DNA of 64,000 bases from Aselliscus stoliczkanus (taxonomy: Eukaryota > Chordata > Mammalia > Chiroptera > Hipposideridae). Below are positions 34,176 through 44,609 of this stretch, one piece after another (the stretch's first letter is position 1; each line of letters opens with the position of its first letter). The stretch is taken from assembly GCA_033961575.1 (NCBI GenBank), contig CM066739.1, positions 70,060,559-70,124,558 on the forward strand, read 5' to 3'. The notes under the pieces were generated by a model. The model was not told the origin of the DNA. It was given only the letters and a program-made list of their open reading frames with translations, and searched no databases. The position numbers and the translations under genes are program-made.

Positions 34176-34399
34176 TGTGAATATATTCGTTTTATTTTGT
34201 CCCTTCCAGTTCCATCCTGATTACATTTCAAAGGGATGATTCCCAGGTCCTAGAGAAAGACATATCTCAGGTTGTAGTAGATTTATGTCTCCAATTGGCA
34301 ATCGCCAAGTTTCCTAAAGTAAATGCTCTAAGAAAAGGAAGGTCAGGGCATTTCATGTTGATTGGGCTTCCTATAGTTAGGAAGAAGCCAGCCTGTCTA

Positions 34400-35070
34400 T
34401 ATAAAGTTTTGTCAAGCATTAAGGCCATCTTGGTCAGACGTTAACCTTGATTCTAAAACCTGACAAATAGTATGAGAAAAGAAAGGAAAATTACGGACTG
34501 ATCTCACTCATGTACATAGAGGACAAGAATCCTACACAAAATTTTAGGAAACCAAATTCAGTAATATACATAGAAAGAATCAAACATCATGGCCAAGTTG
34601 ATTATATCCCAGGAATGCAATACTGGGAAATAAGTTGCTATAATTCACCATATTAACAGATTAAAGAAAAAATATTATATTATCCTCATAATATATTCAG
34701 ATAAAAAGAATGTATTAAAATTCAGCATCCAGTCATGATTAAAACTCAATTAAAACTATGAACAGAAGAAAACTTCCTTAACTTAATAAAAGTTAGTTAC
34801 AAAAACACATAGTAAATCTCATAGTTTATAGTGCTATTTTTTAAAGACTTCCTGTTTTTGACCCAGAATCAGGCAAGGATGTTTGTTATCACCATTTCTA
34901 CAAAACTTTCTATTAGATCTTTTAATTAATGCAAATAGACATGAAAACAAACTAAAGGCATAAGGATTAGAAAGAACAAATAAAAGTGCTATTATTCATA
35001 GATGATATATTTTGAAACCACATTATTTGTATATACAAAATTAGAATTATTATATCTTCTGTATGAATTA
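34400..35070 (+). mobile_element. LINE-1 ORF2 fragment, reverse transcriptase region
   Basis: Reads 'actgatctcactcatgtaca', 'gaatcctacacaaaatttta', 'caagttgattatatcccagg' and ccagaatcaggcaaggatg, all standard L1 ORF2 landmarks on the plus strand. It ends near 'tattattcatagatgatata', the coding text of the region around the FADD/YADD active site. Several frameshifts and stops; nonfunctional. It abuts the minus-strand L1 above, so the two are separate insertions or an inverted element. Confidence 0.75.
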
Positions 35071-35221
35071 AACCTTTTATCACTTTGACTTTCTTTTTCT
35101 GTACTGATATTTTGGCTTTAAGTTAATTTTTTTTCACATTTATGTGGCTACACTGGCTTTCCTTTATTTAGAATTTGCATGGTGTATAGTTTTCAATCCT
35201 GTAACTTTCAGTATAAGTGTG

Positions 35222-36174
35222 TGTGGGAAGCCGACAGCCCCCCAGTGTCTGACGAGGCCACATTGCCCTGCTCAGCACTGGATATTAGGGGTGCTGCCTT
35301 ATGGTTGGTCATGTAATATCTCCTGCCTCTAAGAACCCATGTGCCTTTCCTCCTATAGGAGACAATATACTCACTGCATTTATGGCAAGTTCCTGTATAC
35401 CCCAATGAGCTAACTATGCAGCCAAAGACGGGTAAGATCTCCTAAATGAGGGGAGACAACCTAAGCCAGGCGGTAGTTCCGTGGGGAACCCCTAAATTGA
35501 GATATTGGGGACTCAAGCCCCTTTGGAAACTGAGGCATAGGCCTTTGGCCACATAGGCCTAAAGAAGCCAGTCTGTGAGAAACAGACAGCCTCTGTGAGA
35601 AACTGGTGCTATCGTTCTTCCTTGCCTGTGCAGCTGTGAAAGGTTTCCTTGGAGACCAGGAGACCAAGGTCTCTCGGCCATGAAAGTTCTGATAAGAGGC
35701 AACTTACTGACCATAAGTTATTTTAATTAACAGCCTTGTTTTAACTCTTTGTTCTGTACATTGCTAGCAACAGATACTGAAGCTTTGACTGAGAAACAGA
35801 TGTTACCCTCTATTACAAAAATATGCAGCTCTTTGTAAGATAGAAAAAGTTTGAAACTCCCTTTTGCTATAATCACATAGAAATAGTTTCTTGCCTAAAC
35901 TCTTGGCAATAGTTCAAGTATATGCCCTGTAAGGTGGCCATGGTAACCACTCTTTAGATGATAAGTAAAATCCTTGAACAGGTTGAAATCTCTCAATAAA
36001 AGCTATGCGCTGACCCGATTCGGGGCTCAGTCTTCCTTGGCTGAGTCCCTTGGGCTCAGTCGTCTTTGGCTGAGTCCCTTGGTCTCGCTCCTATCTTTCT
36101 TCTGTCTCTTGTTTTTCCTTAATCTGCGTCGCCCCTCTCGTGTCCCACTCGCCCTTGCCACGCAGGACGTGACA
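35222..36174 (+). mobile_element. Complete solo LTR, betaretrovirus-like (class II ERV)
   Basis: Starts TGTGGGAAGCCGACAGCC and ends ...GACGTGACA, with a perfect 6 bp target duplication AGTGTG (35216-35221 and 36175-36180), the size typical of class II/betaretroviruses. AATAAA at about 35995 is followed by a GC-rich R/U5 block. There, a ~30 bp unit (gctcagtc.t.cttggctgag tcccttg) is repeated twice at 36025-36082. Length is 953 bp. No internal retroviral genes are left, so it arose by recombination between two LTRs. It sits within older L1 sequence. Frames in it are incidental. Confidence 0.93.
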
Positions 36175-36184
36175 AGTGTGCAGT

Positions 36185-37124
36185 AGTTTCTATAAGTTAT
36201 AAGAAACAACTTTTATTTCAGTGACTTTTTAACAGCATATAGTTGTTTTTTTTGTTATTCATTTGTCAAACTATATCTGAAAACATTCGGTGTACGTATG
36301 TACATTGAATTAATTTTTTATATAGTTTAATTTATTTTTGCCATTGTGTGTTCTATTGTTTATTTGTCCCATGTTTATACTTCTTTAAAAAATTTTTTAA
36401 TTTGTCAGATTAGTGTTTATACTTCTATTCTTTTTCTCTCCACTAGTTTAGAAATGGTTAACATAGAAGTCAAGTCCTTAATAAATACTTTAATACCATT
36501 TAGCATCCCCACCTTTCGCTTAATGTTACTGTCCAGCATTTTAATATTTTAAAAAAATGACAAGATATTAGTTTTACTTTTTTTATACAATCAATGTTCA
36601 TTTATATTTGCTCATATATTTACTGATTTCTTTGCTCTTCATTACTTTCTGCATCTCAGATATTTCATCTGAGTTCACTTTCTTTCTGCCTGAATTTTAT
36701 TCTTTAGAATTTTGTGTAGTGAAAGTATCCTGGTAACAACTCTCTCACCTTAATTTTTCCTATAAGTGTCTTGATGGATGATTTTTTCCCCCCCATTACT
36801 TTGGAGATAAAAGACATTATCTTCTTACTTTCATTTCTGCTGATGAGAAGTCAGTTTCAGAATAACTGTGGCTCCTTTGAAGGTAATCATCTTTTTTTTT
36901 TTTTGACTGGTTTTGAAAACTGTTTATTGTTTTTGAGTTTTGATATTTCATTATGATGCATTGAAGTGTAGATTTTAAAAATTATCTTTGCGATTTGTTT
37001 AGCTTTTTGAATTTGTGATTTATCATCTCTCCTTAGATTAGTAAAATTCTCAGTCTTTATCTTTGCAAATCTTGAATCTGTTGCACTTTTACTTTCCTTT
37101 TCTAAATGTTCTCCAAACGAACAT
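36185..37124 (-). mobile_element. Old LINE-1 3' UTR
   Basis: 'ggagataaaagacattatct', 'ctgatgagaagtcagtttca', 'ggctcctttgaaggtaatca', 'gatatttcattatgatgcat' and 'tttgaatttgtgatttatca' are the minus-strand 3' UTR of an old L1M/L1ME type element. No readable protein. Confidence 0.6.
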
Positions 37125-37140
37125 AAAATAGACATTTTTA

Positions 37141-37505
37141 ATTTTAAACTTTATTGAGGAACAGTGTTTTTACCCAGGACTCATCAGTTCCAAGTCAAAT
37201 TGTCCTTCAATCTTAGTTGTGGAGGGCACAACTCAGCTCAAAGTTCAGTCGCTGTTTTCTATCTAGTTGTGGCAGGTGCACCCCACCATCCCATGCGGAA
37301 GTAGAACCAGCAACCTTGTTAAAAGCATGCGCTCTAACCAACTGAGCCATCCGGCCACTCACTGGCATCTCAGTGGCAGCTTAGTTCAAGTTGTTGTCTT
37401 CAATCTAGTTGCAGAGGATGCAGCTCACTGGCCCATGTGGGAATCGAACCGGCAACCTGTTGCTCAGAGCTCACACTCTAACCAACTGAGCCTCCTGACC
37501 ACCCT
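37141..37505 (-). mobile_element. Dimeric tRNA-derived SINE (type B), antisense
   Basis: Begins 'attttaaactttattgagga' and 'acccaggactcatcagttcc' (complement of the ...gatgggtcc... tail). Two complete heads follow, each with antisense B box and A box (gaaccagcaaccttg... taaccaactgagccat, and aatcgaaccggcaacctg... taaccaactgagcc). The duplication aaatagacattttta / aaatagtcattttaa flanks it. Confidence 0.92.
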
Positions 37506-37714
37506 GAAATAGTCATTTTAAAAATCTCTTCCTATTATCTTTACTTTTGCTTTATTCTATCTTTTTGTCTCTCCATCCTGGTTTCTGGATAATATCTTTT
37601 AATTTTTAATTTCTCTTTTAGTGCATCAATTGGTTATTTGTTCCATTGTATACAAATCATTGGCAGCTATGTCCACTGCCATACATATATAAGCTGTGTG
37701 TGTGTGCATGCATG

Positions 37715-38645
37715 CATAATCTCCGCCATTATCAACATAACTCACCAGAATTTTCTTTGCTCACCAAGGATGGCATACACTGACATATCATAATCACCCA
37801 AAGTCTATAGTTTACCTTAGGGCTCCACTACTGGGCCTGCACATTCTATGGATTTGGACAAATGTGTAATGACATTTATTCATCATTATAATCTTAAATA
37901 GAGCATTTCCACCACCCTAAAAATCTTCTGTGCTCTGCCTATTCATTTCCCACTCATCCCCCCAATCCCTGCAGCCACCACCCCTGGCAACCATTGATGT
38001 TTTTACAGAATGTCATATAGTTGGAATCATACAGTATGTAGCCTTTTCACATTGGCTTTTTTTCACTTAGTAATATGCATTTAAGGTTTTTCCATAGCTC
38101 ATATATTTTTAGTGCTGAATAATATTTCATTTATTTATCCATTCACCTACTGAAAGGCATCTTGGTGGCTTCCAAGTTTTAGTAGTTATGAATAAAGGTG
38201 CTGTAAACACCCATGTGCAGGATTTTGTGTAGACATAAGTTTTCAACTCCTTTGGATGAATACCAAGGAACACAATTGTTGGATTGTATGATAAAGGTAT
38301 ACCTAGTTTTATAAGAAACTTCTAAACTGCCTTTAAAAGTGGCCCTACCATTTTGCATTCCCACCAGCAATGTTCTTATTGCTCCACATCCGTGCCAGCG
38401 TTTGGTGTTGTCAGTGTTCTAGCTTTGGGCCATTTAATAGGTGTGTAGTATTGGGTTGTTGGAAAAGTCGTGATGTATTTTTGCGACGAAAACCATAGAA
38501 AAAATACATCACGACTTTTCCGACAACCCAAAAGTATCTCATCATTGTTTTAACTTAAACTTCCCTGATGATACAATGTGGAGAATCTTTTCATATGCTT
38601 ATTTGCCATCTCCATTGATTTGTAAAATTCTCTTGTTATTTTTTT
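37715..38645 (-). mobile_element. Old LINE-1 3' UTR and ORF2 end, carrying a MITE
   Basis: 'caccagaattttctttgctc', 'gtttaccttagggctccact', 'tttatccattcacctactga' and 'tcccaccagcaatgttctta' give the ordinary minus-strand L1M order. It is interrupted by the 82 bp mariner MITE at 38451-38532. The 63-codon minus frame at 38179-38370 is a remnant of L1 noncoding/ORF2-end text. Confidence 0.75.
38451..38532. mobile_element. 82 bp mariner-derived MITE forming a near-perfect hairpin
   Basis: Left arm TTGGGTTGTTGGAAAAGTCG plus tgatgtattttt and right arm aaaaatacatca plus CGACTTTTCCGACAACCCAA pair over about 32 bp with one mismatch, around a ~15-base loop (gcgacgaaaaccata). TA precedes it; the right-hand TA has become AA, judged from the interrupted L1 text (gtagta/gtatctc). 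The arms match the terminal repeat of the mariner fossil at 44610, so it is a deletion derivative of that lineage. It contains no gene. Confidence 0.93.
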
Positions 38646-38649
38646 TCCT

Positions 38650-39334
38650 CTTCTTATCTGTTCTTTTTCCCCCCTCACATCTGCTATGTTACTTTTCTTG
38701 ATTTCCTATTTTCTATAGATATTTATAAGTTTGTAAGTTATTTCCTTAAAAATGTCAAATGCAGTTGTTTTAAAATCTGTGTTTGTTTATTCCAGTCCCT
38801 AAAGGTTTTGGATATCAGCTTTTTTGGGGGTCTTGTTTCCACAATTCCTAGAACAGTGCTTAACATCTAAAAGAGGGCCTCCTCATGGTGGCTACATGGC
38901 AAATATTTATTGAATGAGCAAATTAATACCCATATTTTTTACTACATGTTGGTTATAGCATTTTCAGCTGGGTGATATATGTTTTCTTCACCTCTTCAAT
39001 TGGAGACTTTCTTCCAAAAACTTAGCCCGGGAATTCCCCACTGTTCTTTAAGATGTTTAATGCTTAAAAGTGTTGTTTATTTATAATTTATTAGACACTT
39101 GCCATCATTTTTAGCAGGAATGTAATATGAATAACCTAGCAAATATTTATTAGATATCAGAATTCATCAATATCATAACCTCTCTCCACAAAATATAAAA
39201 ACCTTAGAACACTTTAACTCTTTTCCTCCCCACACTTATGTGCTAATTTTGTCCAGAATTATAATACTGTCCTTTTTTTAGCCCATAGATTCAACATTGG
39301 TATATCTAAAGTATATAGTCAATATTTTTCTTTG

Positions 39335-39379
<45 letters not shown>

Positions 39380-40235
39380 TCTGCACACACACATCACTCT
39401 ATTTGCTCATTTCTTCTTGTATTTCAGACTGTGCTTCTGAGTTAATTCTTCTTCTTCCTAGAAATTCCTATAAGGTAGATTTCTTAATAATAAAGCTTCT
39501 TAGTTTTGATTAATCTAAGCATGTATTTATTTTATATATTTTGAATGCTAGTTTTAATGTATACATAATTCTATGATTTTTGTGTCTGAACAATTTGAAG
39601 AGCTTATTTCACTCTCTGACTTTATTACTATTGCTGTCATTACAACTGTCATTTCTTTGTATGTGGTCTCATGTTTCCAGGTTTTCTTTTTAAGCCTACT
39701 TGAAATGTATTTTGATTCCTGAATCTGTAGAGGTTCATGTTTTCATTAGATCTCAAGAATTACAGCCATTATGCCTTTAAATGTTACTTCTCTTCCTTTC
39801 TGTCTATTCTCTTAATCTGGAACTCTGCCTAGAATTATGTTAACCTCCCTTTTCTGTCCTTCATGTCTTGTTCATATTTCCCACATCCTTGTCTCTTTGT
39901 GATACAGTCTGTGTAATTTCTCAAGATATATCATAATTAATTCTCTCTTCTGAATTAATGCTTACCATTGATTTTTTAAATTTCAAATTACATTTTAATA
40001 GATTTTTTTTAGATGTTTCACTTTCTCCTCAAATGTATGAGTTCATAGTCTTTAATTGGTTATATTTGTGATGGTTGCTTTTGTTTCTTTAAACATTTCA
40101 TACATATTTTGTCAAAATTCTTTATAAGTCTATACAGGAAGACTTGGGGACCTAAATGTGTTGTTTATTGTTTTTATTGACATTAACTAATAATGTTAGC
40201 TGCTGTTTTCTTTGTAACCTTTAATTCTGATCTAC
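38650..40235 (-). mobile_element. Old LINE-1 3' UTR sequence with CA microsatellite
   Basis: 39440-40220 reads 'ttaataataaagcttcttag', 'tgcctttaaatgttacttct' and 'cttcatgtcttgttcatatt', as in an old L1ME-like 3' UTR. The first part (38650-38930) ends with an L2/MIR-like 'gaacagtgcttaacatcta ... tattgaatgag'. A (CA)n repeat lies at 39340-39393. Confidence 0.5.
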
Positions 40236-40241
40236 TTGCCT

Positions 40242-40640
40242 TATCTATGTGGCATTCCACATAGATAAATTAGGCAACAACTCCAGCAGAGAGGGTTTTC
40301 TTGTGCTTCTGCTGATACCCGAGGGGTTCCAACAGCTAAGAACCATTGCAGTTCCCTTAAAGGATCCAGGCAGCTGAAAGTCAAGGCTCAACTTGATAGT
40401 TCAGTGATGGCCTAACACTCAGTATCTCAACAGCAATGCTACTACCAGCATCTGCCCTCAGATTCTCAGAGTAACCCAACCCCTCTTGGCTGCATACTAC
40501 TCCTAGCTCCAGCCACCGCTAACTCTATCTGCAACCACTCCTCCTGCCAGAAAGAAGTAGGCTGCACCCAGATCCCGGTCGGTGGGCCTCATGGAAGGAG
40601 GCCTGGTCCCCAAAATGGAGGTCAAAGTCACCCCTGGATA
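40242..40640. other. GC-richer block starting with a short perfect hairpin
   Basis: tatctatgtgg-catt-ccacatagata (40242-40267) is an 11 bp perfect stem with a tetraloop. The following 370 bp is GC-richer with CAG/CTG-rich words and may be the extreme end of an old LINE or LTR. No frame of note. Confidence 0.4.
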
Positions 40641-41400
40641 AAGTGCCCTCGGTGTTTTTAATTACCTTCCACTGGTTGTCATGTGGTATTTGGTCTTAGA
40701 AAGGCATATTACTTACTGACTGACTAAAAGGAAAAAAAAAAAGTATGACTTATGTCTGAATAGCAAATCAGGTACTTGGGGCAAGTTGAACAAAGCTCTC
40801 AGTTGTGTTCCTGCTAACGTACGTGAAGTGCATGCCACTCGCTCAGTAGGAAAGGCTCTTGGCAGGCTGACAACATGAATCATCGCTGAAATGCATTCAA
40901 ACAGAATTAGAGAGCAGAACGAGGGCTACAATCTAACAGGAAGTAGGTCCCATGGCTCATTCTGAGTTATAACTTTTTCAGTGTGTCTGTATGAGTTTAA
41001 GTTTATTTCAATAATACTAGGATGTACTCTATTGAGCAAGGGAATAACTTTTCTGTAACATACGGGAAACTTTTCTTTTATCACTCAGGTTGTATCATCT
41101 GGTTTTTCACTTTTCATACAAGATTTTTCCCGTTCGTGTTAGAATAATTTCAGTCAATGCTTTTTCAAGATGTGACTAACTTTTATTTTGGTATCTTTAA
41201 AAAAAGTTAAATAGTTACAATGGCTTTTTTTTTTTTAATCAGGTTAGAACCTACACTGAACAAAATTTAAAATTTATTCTTGGTTTCTATTTGAGGACTT
41301 AAAAAATAAGTAAAATTGATACTTTCTAATCTTTAGCTTTCAAAGTACTTTTTGCAATTCCTTTATCACTATGCATTTAGAGATGTATTTTTAGAATTTG
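40641..41400. other. Unique sequence, no repeat or gene recognised
   Basis: A single-copy-looking stretch between repeats. Non-AT words at 40800-40960 (ctaacgtacgtgaagtgcat) contain more CpG than the surroundings. No exon pattern. Confidence 0.4.
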
Positions 41401-41404
41401 AATA

Positions 41405-41640
41405 TGAGTATGTCGTTGTCCTGTTTAAGGCTTTTCAGTGTTATCCACAGACTTAAAATGTACCAGGCTTGCCCCCAAACTGGCACATACATATCACTCC
41501 AACTTCAGCTCCCCATGTGATTCCTCTTTGCCTCTGTGTTCCAGTTACACAGGACTTACTTCTGTTCTTCAGTGGGTAGTCTCCTTTCTAGATCAGATAT
41601 TGAACACCCAGACACAGACAGAGGCAGATAAATGAAAAGT
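41405..41640 (+). mobile_element. L2 LINE 3' region
   Basis: 'ggcttttcagtgttatccac', 'ccccaaactggcacatacat', ccagttacacaggacttact and 'ttcttcagtgggtagtctcc' are a plus-strand L2 pattern. Confidence 0.65.
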
Positions 41641-41925
41641 GAAATAAGTCAGGTGTGAGACAGTAGGAAGTGGAGTATCTGTTGCAAATTGGAGCATACA
41701 CACTCTCATGGAAGCCTTGGTTCAACTAATTGCTGCCATATATTAACTCCTCTCATTTTTCAAGATAATATGGAAATCTAATTTTTTTCATGTAATCTTG
41801 AAGTTCTTAAATGTTGGTGATTAATTTTTTAAGCACTGTGAAATGAATAAATCATATGCTGCTTACTATCTTTCTTCCTGTAGACAGCCAGATTGCTAAC
41901 ACTTGAAGACACAAGTACTTCTTTT

Positions 41926-42460
41926 CTTTTTTTTTTTAAATTGGGGAATTGGGAGAGGGGAACAGTGTTGGGGAATTGGGGGAGGGGAACAGTGTTGGAG
42001 AATTCGGGTAGGGGAACAGCCAAGTTCTTGTTCTTCAGTCTTAGTTGTGGAGGGCACAGCAAGCTCAGCTTCATGTCCAGTTACCCTGCTCAGCTCAAGG
42101 TGCAGTGTTCAATTAGTTGTCGGTGGGCGTAGACACCATCCCATGTGGGAGTCAAACCAACAGCCTTGTTGTTAAGAGTGTGCGCTCTGTCCCCTAAGCC
42201 CCCCAGGCAGCAGCTCAGCTCAAGGTACGAGTTCAGTCTTAGAAGTGGGCAGGCGTAGCCCACCATCTCGAACAGGCAACCTTGTTGTTAGGAGCACGTG
42301 CTCTCACCAGCTGAGCCATCCTGCCACCTGTTGGCAGCTCAGCGGCAGCTCAGCTCTGGTGCAGCTCACAGGCACATGTGGGAATTGAACCGGCAATGCT
42401 GTTGCTCAGAGCTCACACTTGAGCAAGCTCTTAACCAACTGAGCCACTCGGCTGGCCCCT
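41926..42460 (-). mobile_element. Trimeric tRNA-derived SINE with repeated tail, antisense
   Basis: From its 3' end: a T run, then two and a half copies of a ~29 bp unit (ggggaattgggggaggggaa cagtgttg) at about 41940-42025. The body ('cttcagtcttagttgtggag') and three antisense tRNA-like heads follow, with B-box complements at about 42150, 42272 and 42390. The outermost head ends 'aaccaactgagccactcggc tggcccc'. The duplication agtacttctttt is perfect (41914-41925 and 42461-42472). One of the longest SINE copies in the window. The G-rich plus-strand frames are incidental. Confidence 0.92.
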
Positions 42461-42484
42461 AGTACTTCTTTTTATTACCCTTGC

Positions 42485-42745
42485 CTCCCTAAGCCTAAAC
42501 ATCTCATCTCCTCAGGAGATTCCCTCCATAATTATATTCCCTTGCTCTATAGCTCTCAGAGCAGTCCTTAAAGTGCCTTTTGTAACATGCATCATATTTT
42601 TTTTTGAGTTATCACCTTCATTAGACTCTTACAAATTTCATGAAGTTAAAGACCATGCACACCTTTTTATTTTTTTAAATTGTATCTAGAACGTTTGGGA
42701 CATAAAAGGCCACTCAATAAATATTTATGAATCTAATTTAAATGG
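42485..42745 (+). mobile_element. L2 LINE 3' end
   Basis: 'tcaggagattccctccataa', 'cttgctctatagctctcaga', cattagactcttacaaattt and 'ggccactcaataaatattta' follow the L2 3' end. Confidence 0.7.
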
Positions 42746-42749
42746 ATTA

Positions 42750-42930
42750 TATTATCTTCATAATATGAATGTTAGGTCTATCTATCATGTATTATCCCCA
42801 TCTTATAGCTTGAGAAATTATAACACTGTGGACTTAAAATGACATTTTTGAAATCATTCAGCCCTCACAACAATCCCAGCTTTTGACTCAGAGATTATAG
42901 CTCTTGCCACGAGGCCATGCTACTTTCCTT
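42750..42930 (-). mobile_element. MIR SINE, antisense
   Basis: 'tattatccccatcttatagc', 'ttgagaaattataacactgt' and 'gcttttgactcagagattat' form a worn reverse-complement MIR. Confidence 0.55.
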
Positions 42931-42974
42931 AGTAATCCTTAGATTTTCGTAATATTGGAAGTCCGAATCTTTTT

Positions 42975-43407
42975 TTTTTTAATTAAAGTTTATTGGAGAG
43001 ACAATTGTTAGTAAAATTACATAGGTTTAAAGTGTACCATTCTGTAATACACCATCTATATATCATATTATGTATTTACCACCCAGAGTCAGTTCCCTTT
43101 CTATCACTGTATATTTGATCCCCTTTACCCTCATCTACTACTCCCTTGCCCCCTTAGCATCTGGTAACCACTAAACTATTGTCAGTGTCTATGAGTTTTT
43201 GTTTCTTCATTTGTTTGTCTTGTGCCTTTGTTGTTTTCAGTTTTATATACCACATATTAGTGAAATCATATGGTTCTTGACTTTTTTCTGTCTGACTTAT
43301 TTTGCTTAGCATTATAATCTCAAGTTCCATCCATGTTGTTGAAAATGGCACTGTTTCATCTTTTCTTAAGGCAGAATAGTATTCCATTGTGTATATATAC
43401 CACAAAG
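42975..43407 (-). mobile_element. LINE-1 3' end with intact ORF2 C-terminus
   Basis: Minus strand. The 83-codon frame 43405-43154 opens WYIYTMEYYSALRKDE and continues TTWMELEIIMLSKISQTEK, the C-terminal end of L1 ORF2p without a stop or frameshift before the expected end. Then come the 3' UTR and an A-rich tail (as T at 42970-42980). A 15 bp duplication, gaagtccgaatcttt / gaagtctgaatcttt (42958 and 43408), flanks it. 5'-truncated, so inactive, but comparatively young. Confidence 0.93.
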
Positions 43408-43534
43408 AAGTCTGAATCTTTTGACCACTGTAAATTGTTTAAGACTAATTCTGAACATGTGTTTTCATATTTGTCATGTAGACAGAGAGAATAAGATGAA
43501 AAGAAAATCTAGGAAAGCAATAACAAATAGCACT

Positions 43535-44013
43535 GGGGCCTGCTGAGTGGCTCAGCTGGTTAAAAGCACGAGCTCTGAGCTACAGGGTCTTGGTTCTATT
43601 CCCACATGGGCCAGTGAGCTTCTCCTGAGTTGAGATGCTGCTGAGCTGGTGAAAGCACATGCCCTTAGCAGCAAGGTTGTTGGTTCAATTCCTGCATGGG
43701 ATGGTAGGCACCTCCCCCTCCACCCCTCGCAACTAAGGTTGAACATGGCACCTTGAGCTGAGCAGCCATGAGCTACTAATGAGTGGCCCAATGGCTCAGT
43801 GTGCAACAAGGTTGCCAGTTCGACTCCCACATAGGATGGTGGACTATGCTCCCCCTGCAACTAGATTGAAAGTGGCGGCTGGACTTAGAGCTGAGCTTGC
43901 GCCCTCCACAACTAAGATTGAAGGACAACAACTTGACTTGGAGCTGATGGGTCCTGGAAAAACAGAGAGTTCCCCTCCCCAATTCCCCAATAAAAATCTT
44001 TAAAACAAACAAA
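43535..44013 (+). mobile_element. Trimeric tRNA-derived SINE (type B)
   Basis: Three heads: ggctcagctggttaaaagc with ggttctattcccacatgg (43548-43612), a shortened one ending ggttcaattcctgcatgg (about 43640-43700), and ggctcagtgtgcaacaagg with agttcgactcccacatag (43790-43835). The tail 'caacttgacttggagctgat' with 'ttccccaataaaaatcttta' follows. The duplication aacaaatagcact / aacaaaaagcatt flanks it. Cys/Ser/Leu-rich frames on both strands (up to 102 codons) lie wholly inside it. Confidence 0.92.
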
Positions 44014-44476
44014 CAACAAAAAGCATTGTTCAAAGACATAAAGAATGTGTTTAATTGTGAAAAAAAGAAAGTTACTTATTTTTTTCTGCATTCAATTTTT
44101 TCACACACAAGTTAACATTTGATTAGGTTATAATAATGATTAATTGTCTGACCCTTCCATACATTATTCTGAATCTCTTTTATCCACGACAGGAGATGAA
44201 ACTAAATCCCAATTGCCTAAAAGACATATTTTTTGTTTAACTCCATACTGGTTATGTTGACATCTATGAATATGCTGGGCAGGTGGAAGAAGGGAACGAG
44301 AAAAATAAAATAAAACATAGGAAGTAGAAGGAACAAAATAAGTTATAGAGCTGTTAATATAAATGAATTATAAAAAAAAATAGGCAATAATTGGTTATTT
44401 TCTGGGTCTGTTTTAAAATGACAATGAGAAGGGGCCAAAGATTTGAAGAGGGCAATTTGTTGCTATACTTTAAGGC

Positions 44477-44540
44477 CATAAAAATAAACAAACAAACAAA
44501 CACACAAACAAACAAACAAACAAATAAATAAATAAATAAA
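44477..44540. repeat. (AAAC)n(AAAT)n simple repeat
   Basis: Tandem aaac units with one cacac interruption pass into aaat units. Confidence 0.95.
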
Positions 44541-44609
44541 ATTTATATAGTTTAATCAATAATGTTATTTCTAGTAATCTTTCCTAAGGAAATGAATAAA
44601 TCCAAAATA

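Noticed and set aside
43552..44039. Overlapping frames on both strands (up to 102 codons) that resemble each other
   Set aside because: They lie wholly in the trimeric SINE; their similarity reflects the repeated tRNA-like heads.
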